64,000 nucleotides of DNA from Kaistella antarctica. GTDB lineage: Bacteria; Bacteroidota; Bacteroidia; Flavobacteriales; Weeksellaceae. The position numbers and the translations under genes were made by a program. Location: NCBI RefSeq assembly GCF_900109615.1, contig NZ_FOIX01000001.1, forward strand, positions 372,001 to 436,000, given 5' to 3'. This document shows positions 62,133 to 64,000 of the stretch, one piece after another; position 1 is the stretch's first letter; every line of letters begins with the position of its first letter. A model generated the notes under the pieces. The model had not been told where the DNA came from. It ran no database searches and was given only the letters and a program-made list of their open reading frames with translations.

Positions 62133-64000
62133 TTAATTCTGCAGTTGCAGATAAATTCTTTGGTCTTTATTAATGATGGTTCCTTCCAATGGGAACTGTT
62201 CTTTTATTTTTCCGACACCTTTATAATCAACCCGATAACCTTGGTTTTCTAATTGAGGGATAATATTTTTACCAATCAATCCAGTCACTCTAGGCATTGT
62301 TTTATCTTTTACAGCAATTTTTACATTGGGTTCAGTCATTTTACTGAGATCAACTTTACGATCCACCAACATTTCTTTTTCAATATTCTGCGGCGTTTTC
62401 AAAAATGTCTTTCCGGCAATTTCTTTAAAGACTGGCGCCGCCACGGTAGAACCGTAAAATCCTTTTGAGTTGTCTGGTTCACTCACCATCACATAACAGG
62501 TGTATTTCGGATTGTCTGAGGGATAAAATCCCGCAAACGAGGCTCTGTATTTCATTGGACCTGGCAACCAGTATTCAAATCTGGCCGTTCCAGTTTTCCC
62601 AGCCATTTTTAAATTTGGGGTGAAAATACTTCTTGCGGTTCCTTTTTCAACAGCTTTGGTTAAAGCGCTGGTCATCATTTTAATGGCTTTTTCTGAGGCC
62701 ATTTTGTTAACCATTACTTTTGGCTTTGCCTGATACAATGTTCTTCCATCCTTTAAAATTTTTTCGATGAAAAGTGGCTCTACCATTTTGCCATTGTTCG
62801 CAATTCCGTTATAAAAAGTAGTAAGCTGCAGAAGATTAATATTGGTCGCATAGCCGAAAGAAATAGAAGCCAAAGCACCTGGGCTCCACGTTTTACTTTT
62901 CGGTGTTATAATTCTTGGTTTTGTAATTCCAGGCAGTTCGATATCCATTTTATCGAATAACTTCCATCTTCTAAGATGGTCCAAAAAGACTTCTGGTTTA
63001 TCTGAGTAATACTTAGTAATCAGTTTTGCAGTTCCGACGTTACTTGATTTTGCCAGAACATCTGAGATTTCATAAGTTCCACCACCGTGACCATCGGAAA
63101 TCCTTTGTTTAGCATAAGTCCAAACCCCATTTCCAACATTTACGGTTGTGCTTTCATCAATGAAACCATCGTCCATCGCTGCTAATAATGAAATTGTTTT
63201 GAAAGTAGACCCTGGTTCGATATTGTCTTTTATAGCGTAATTATAGGCATCGACATAAATCTCAGGTTCAGTTCGGCGTAAGTTGACCATCGCCTTGACT
63301 TTCCCCGTGGAAACTTCCATGACGATGACGGATCCATGTTCCGCATCGAATTTTACCAACTGTTTTTCTAAAGCAGAATGGGCAATATCCTGAATTCTCA
63401 AATCTATTGTCGTATAAACATCCTGACCGTCGATGGGTTCGTTTACTTTCCAGTAATCGATTGGTTTCCATTGGCTAGAATTGACTCTTTGTTCTAAACG
63501 TGTTCCATCTGCGCCAGTTAGATATTTCGAAAATGCACCTTCTAATCCAGATTTAGCAATTTCATTATCCATCCCAATGGTTCCAGCACCGATTTGCGTT
63601 GTGGCTAATTCTCTTTTGTAGTTTCTATCGACGATAAATCCACCTCTATTTTTTCCTTTCTTAAAAATTGGAAACTGGCGTAGACGATCATAATCGTCAA
63701 AATCAAGTCCTTTTACCAAAGAATAATATTGGTTTTTGGCTTTTTTCTGCTGATCAAACCGATCTCTGAAATAACTTCTTGGTTTCCCGAACATTTTTGA
63801 TAATGAGTCGGTTAAAGAGCCAATGTTGTTAGAATAAACGGTGTCTTTAATGATTTTAAAATCCAGATAAACGTCGTATCTCATTACAGTCGTTGCCAAG
63901 ATGGAACCGTCGGCAGCGTAAAGATTTCCGCGAGCCGCTTTTAGAGTTGCTTCCCGATAATTTTTATTGATGTAATCGTCTTTGATTTCCTGAACATTGG
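62133..64000 (-). CDS. ftsI: Class B penicillin-binding protein FtsI (PBP3), N-terminus outside the window
   Basis: Partial: the frame runs past the right edge (in frame to 63998), so the transmembrane anchor is missing; an apparent start at 63899 is only a TTG inside the gene. The incoming part reads ATLKAARGNLYAADGSILATT, the usual class B opening. The transpeptidase motifs are EPGSTFKTISLL (SxxK), AKSSNVGTAK (SxN) and MAGKTGTARFEY (KTG). The C-terminus has a PASTA domain (MPRVTGLIGKNIIPQLENQGY). It cross-links septal peptidoglycan with FtsW and heads the dcw genes seen here. Confidence 0.92.
   Translation of the reverse strand, partial: NVQEIKDDYINKNYREATLKAARGNLYAADGSILATTVMRYDVYLDFKIIKDTVYSNNIGSLTDSLSKMFGKPRSYFRDRFDQQKKAKNQYYSLVKGLDFDDYDRLRQFPIFKKGKNRGGFIVDRNYKRELATTQIGAGTIGMDNEIAKSGLEGAFSKYLTGADGTRLEQRVNSSQWKPIDYWKVNEPIDGQDVYTTIDLRIQDIAHSALEKQLVKFDAEHGSVIVMEVSTGKVKAMVNLRRTEPEIYVDAYNYAIKDNIEPGSTFKTISLLAAMDDGFIDESTTVNVGNGVWTYAKQRISDGHGGGTYEISDVLAKSSNVGTAKLITKYYSDKPEVFLDHLRRWKLFDKMDIELPGITKPRIITPKSKTWSPGALASISFGYATNINLLQLTTFYNGIANNGKMVEPLFIEKILKDGRTLYQAKPKVMVNKMASEKAIKMMTSALTKAVEKGTARSIFTPNLKMAGKTGTARFEYWLPGPMKYRASFAGFYPSDNPKYTCYVMVSEPDNSKGFYGSTVAAPVFKEIAGKTFLKTPQNIEKEMLVDRKVDLSKMTEPNVKIAVKDKTMPRVTGLIGKNIIPQLENQGYRVDYKGVGKIKEQFPLEGTIINKDQRIYLQLQN

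Noticed and set aside
63897-63899. TTG as the start of the penicillin-binding protein
   Set aside because: The frame continues upstream with the conserved ARGNLYAADGS segment to the window edge, so the gene is cut by the window.

Overview
The window is an AT-rich stretch of chromosome from a member of the Flavobacteriia (Bacteroidota), most likely Weeksellaceae of the Chryseobacterium/Kaistella type. That placement is an inference. It rests on promoters of the TAnnTTTG -7 type, very few Shine-Dalgarno sequences, families typical of the class (DUF5686 outer-membrane protein, 2TM-domain proteins, GH3 enzyme, membrane-anchored MutS-like ATPase, SpmA-SpmB fusion, long-tailed FtsZ) and MurE with a DNPR motif. 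No tRNA, rRNA, CRISPR array, prophage or insertion sequence was seen by eye.

Layout. 1-1.7 kb: the end of an ergothioneine operon (egtB tail, egtD and an Asp/Glu-racemase-like gene, linked by ATGA overlaps). 1.7-8.4 kb: guaC, surE, a DUF5686 outer-membrane protein and the tail-specific protease prc. 8.4-14 kb: a LytS/LytTR two-component operon carrying four copies of a 2TM domain, an ICMT-like methyltransferase and cardiolipin synthase. 14-24 kb: trimethylamine monooxygenase, DUF4256, a Dph6-like PP-loop ATPase, a large modular zinc-ribbon nuclease, mnmA, a small outer-membrane barrel flanked by repeats, and a prolyl oligopeptidase. 24-31.5 kb: SpmAB fusion, small membrane proteins, membrane MutS, TolC, SprT-like protease, manC. 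31.5-47.9 kb: two glycosyltransferases, sufE, clpC, sodC, a TonB-dependent receptor with a TPR-like exported protein, a methyltransferase, mutL, rhomboid, EEP hydrolase, two lipoproteins, GH3 and a bacilliredoxin. 47.9-64 kb: a Na+/H+ antiporter, then, reading leftwards, the division and cell-wall (dcw) cluster ftsI-murE-mraY-murD-ftsW-murG-murC-ftsQ-ftsA-ftsZ-yqeY, closed by a terminator.

The most interesting signal is regulatory. Three promoters up to 31 kb apart (LytS operon, TonB receptor, TPR protein) share one architecture: two 9-bp boxes of the form ACnnTTCRR exactly 21 bp apart, followed by a -7 element that begins exactly 42 bp after the second box. The boxes resemble LytTR-domain operators, and the only LytTR regulator in the window is encoded by the first of these operons. 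This suggests an autoregulated regulon linking the 2TM membrane proteins to an outer-membrane uptake pair.

The second candidate is the 498-residue protein at 17.4-18.9 kb. It has three exact 63-residue repeats of eight cysteines, a helix-turn-helix, two repeats like those of homing endonucleases, and a PD-(D/E)XK/Vsr-like nuclease end. It looks like a free-standing, possibly selfish endonuclease.
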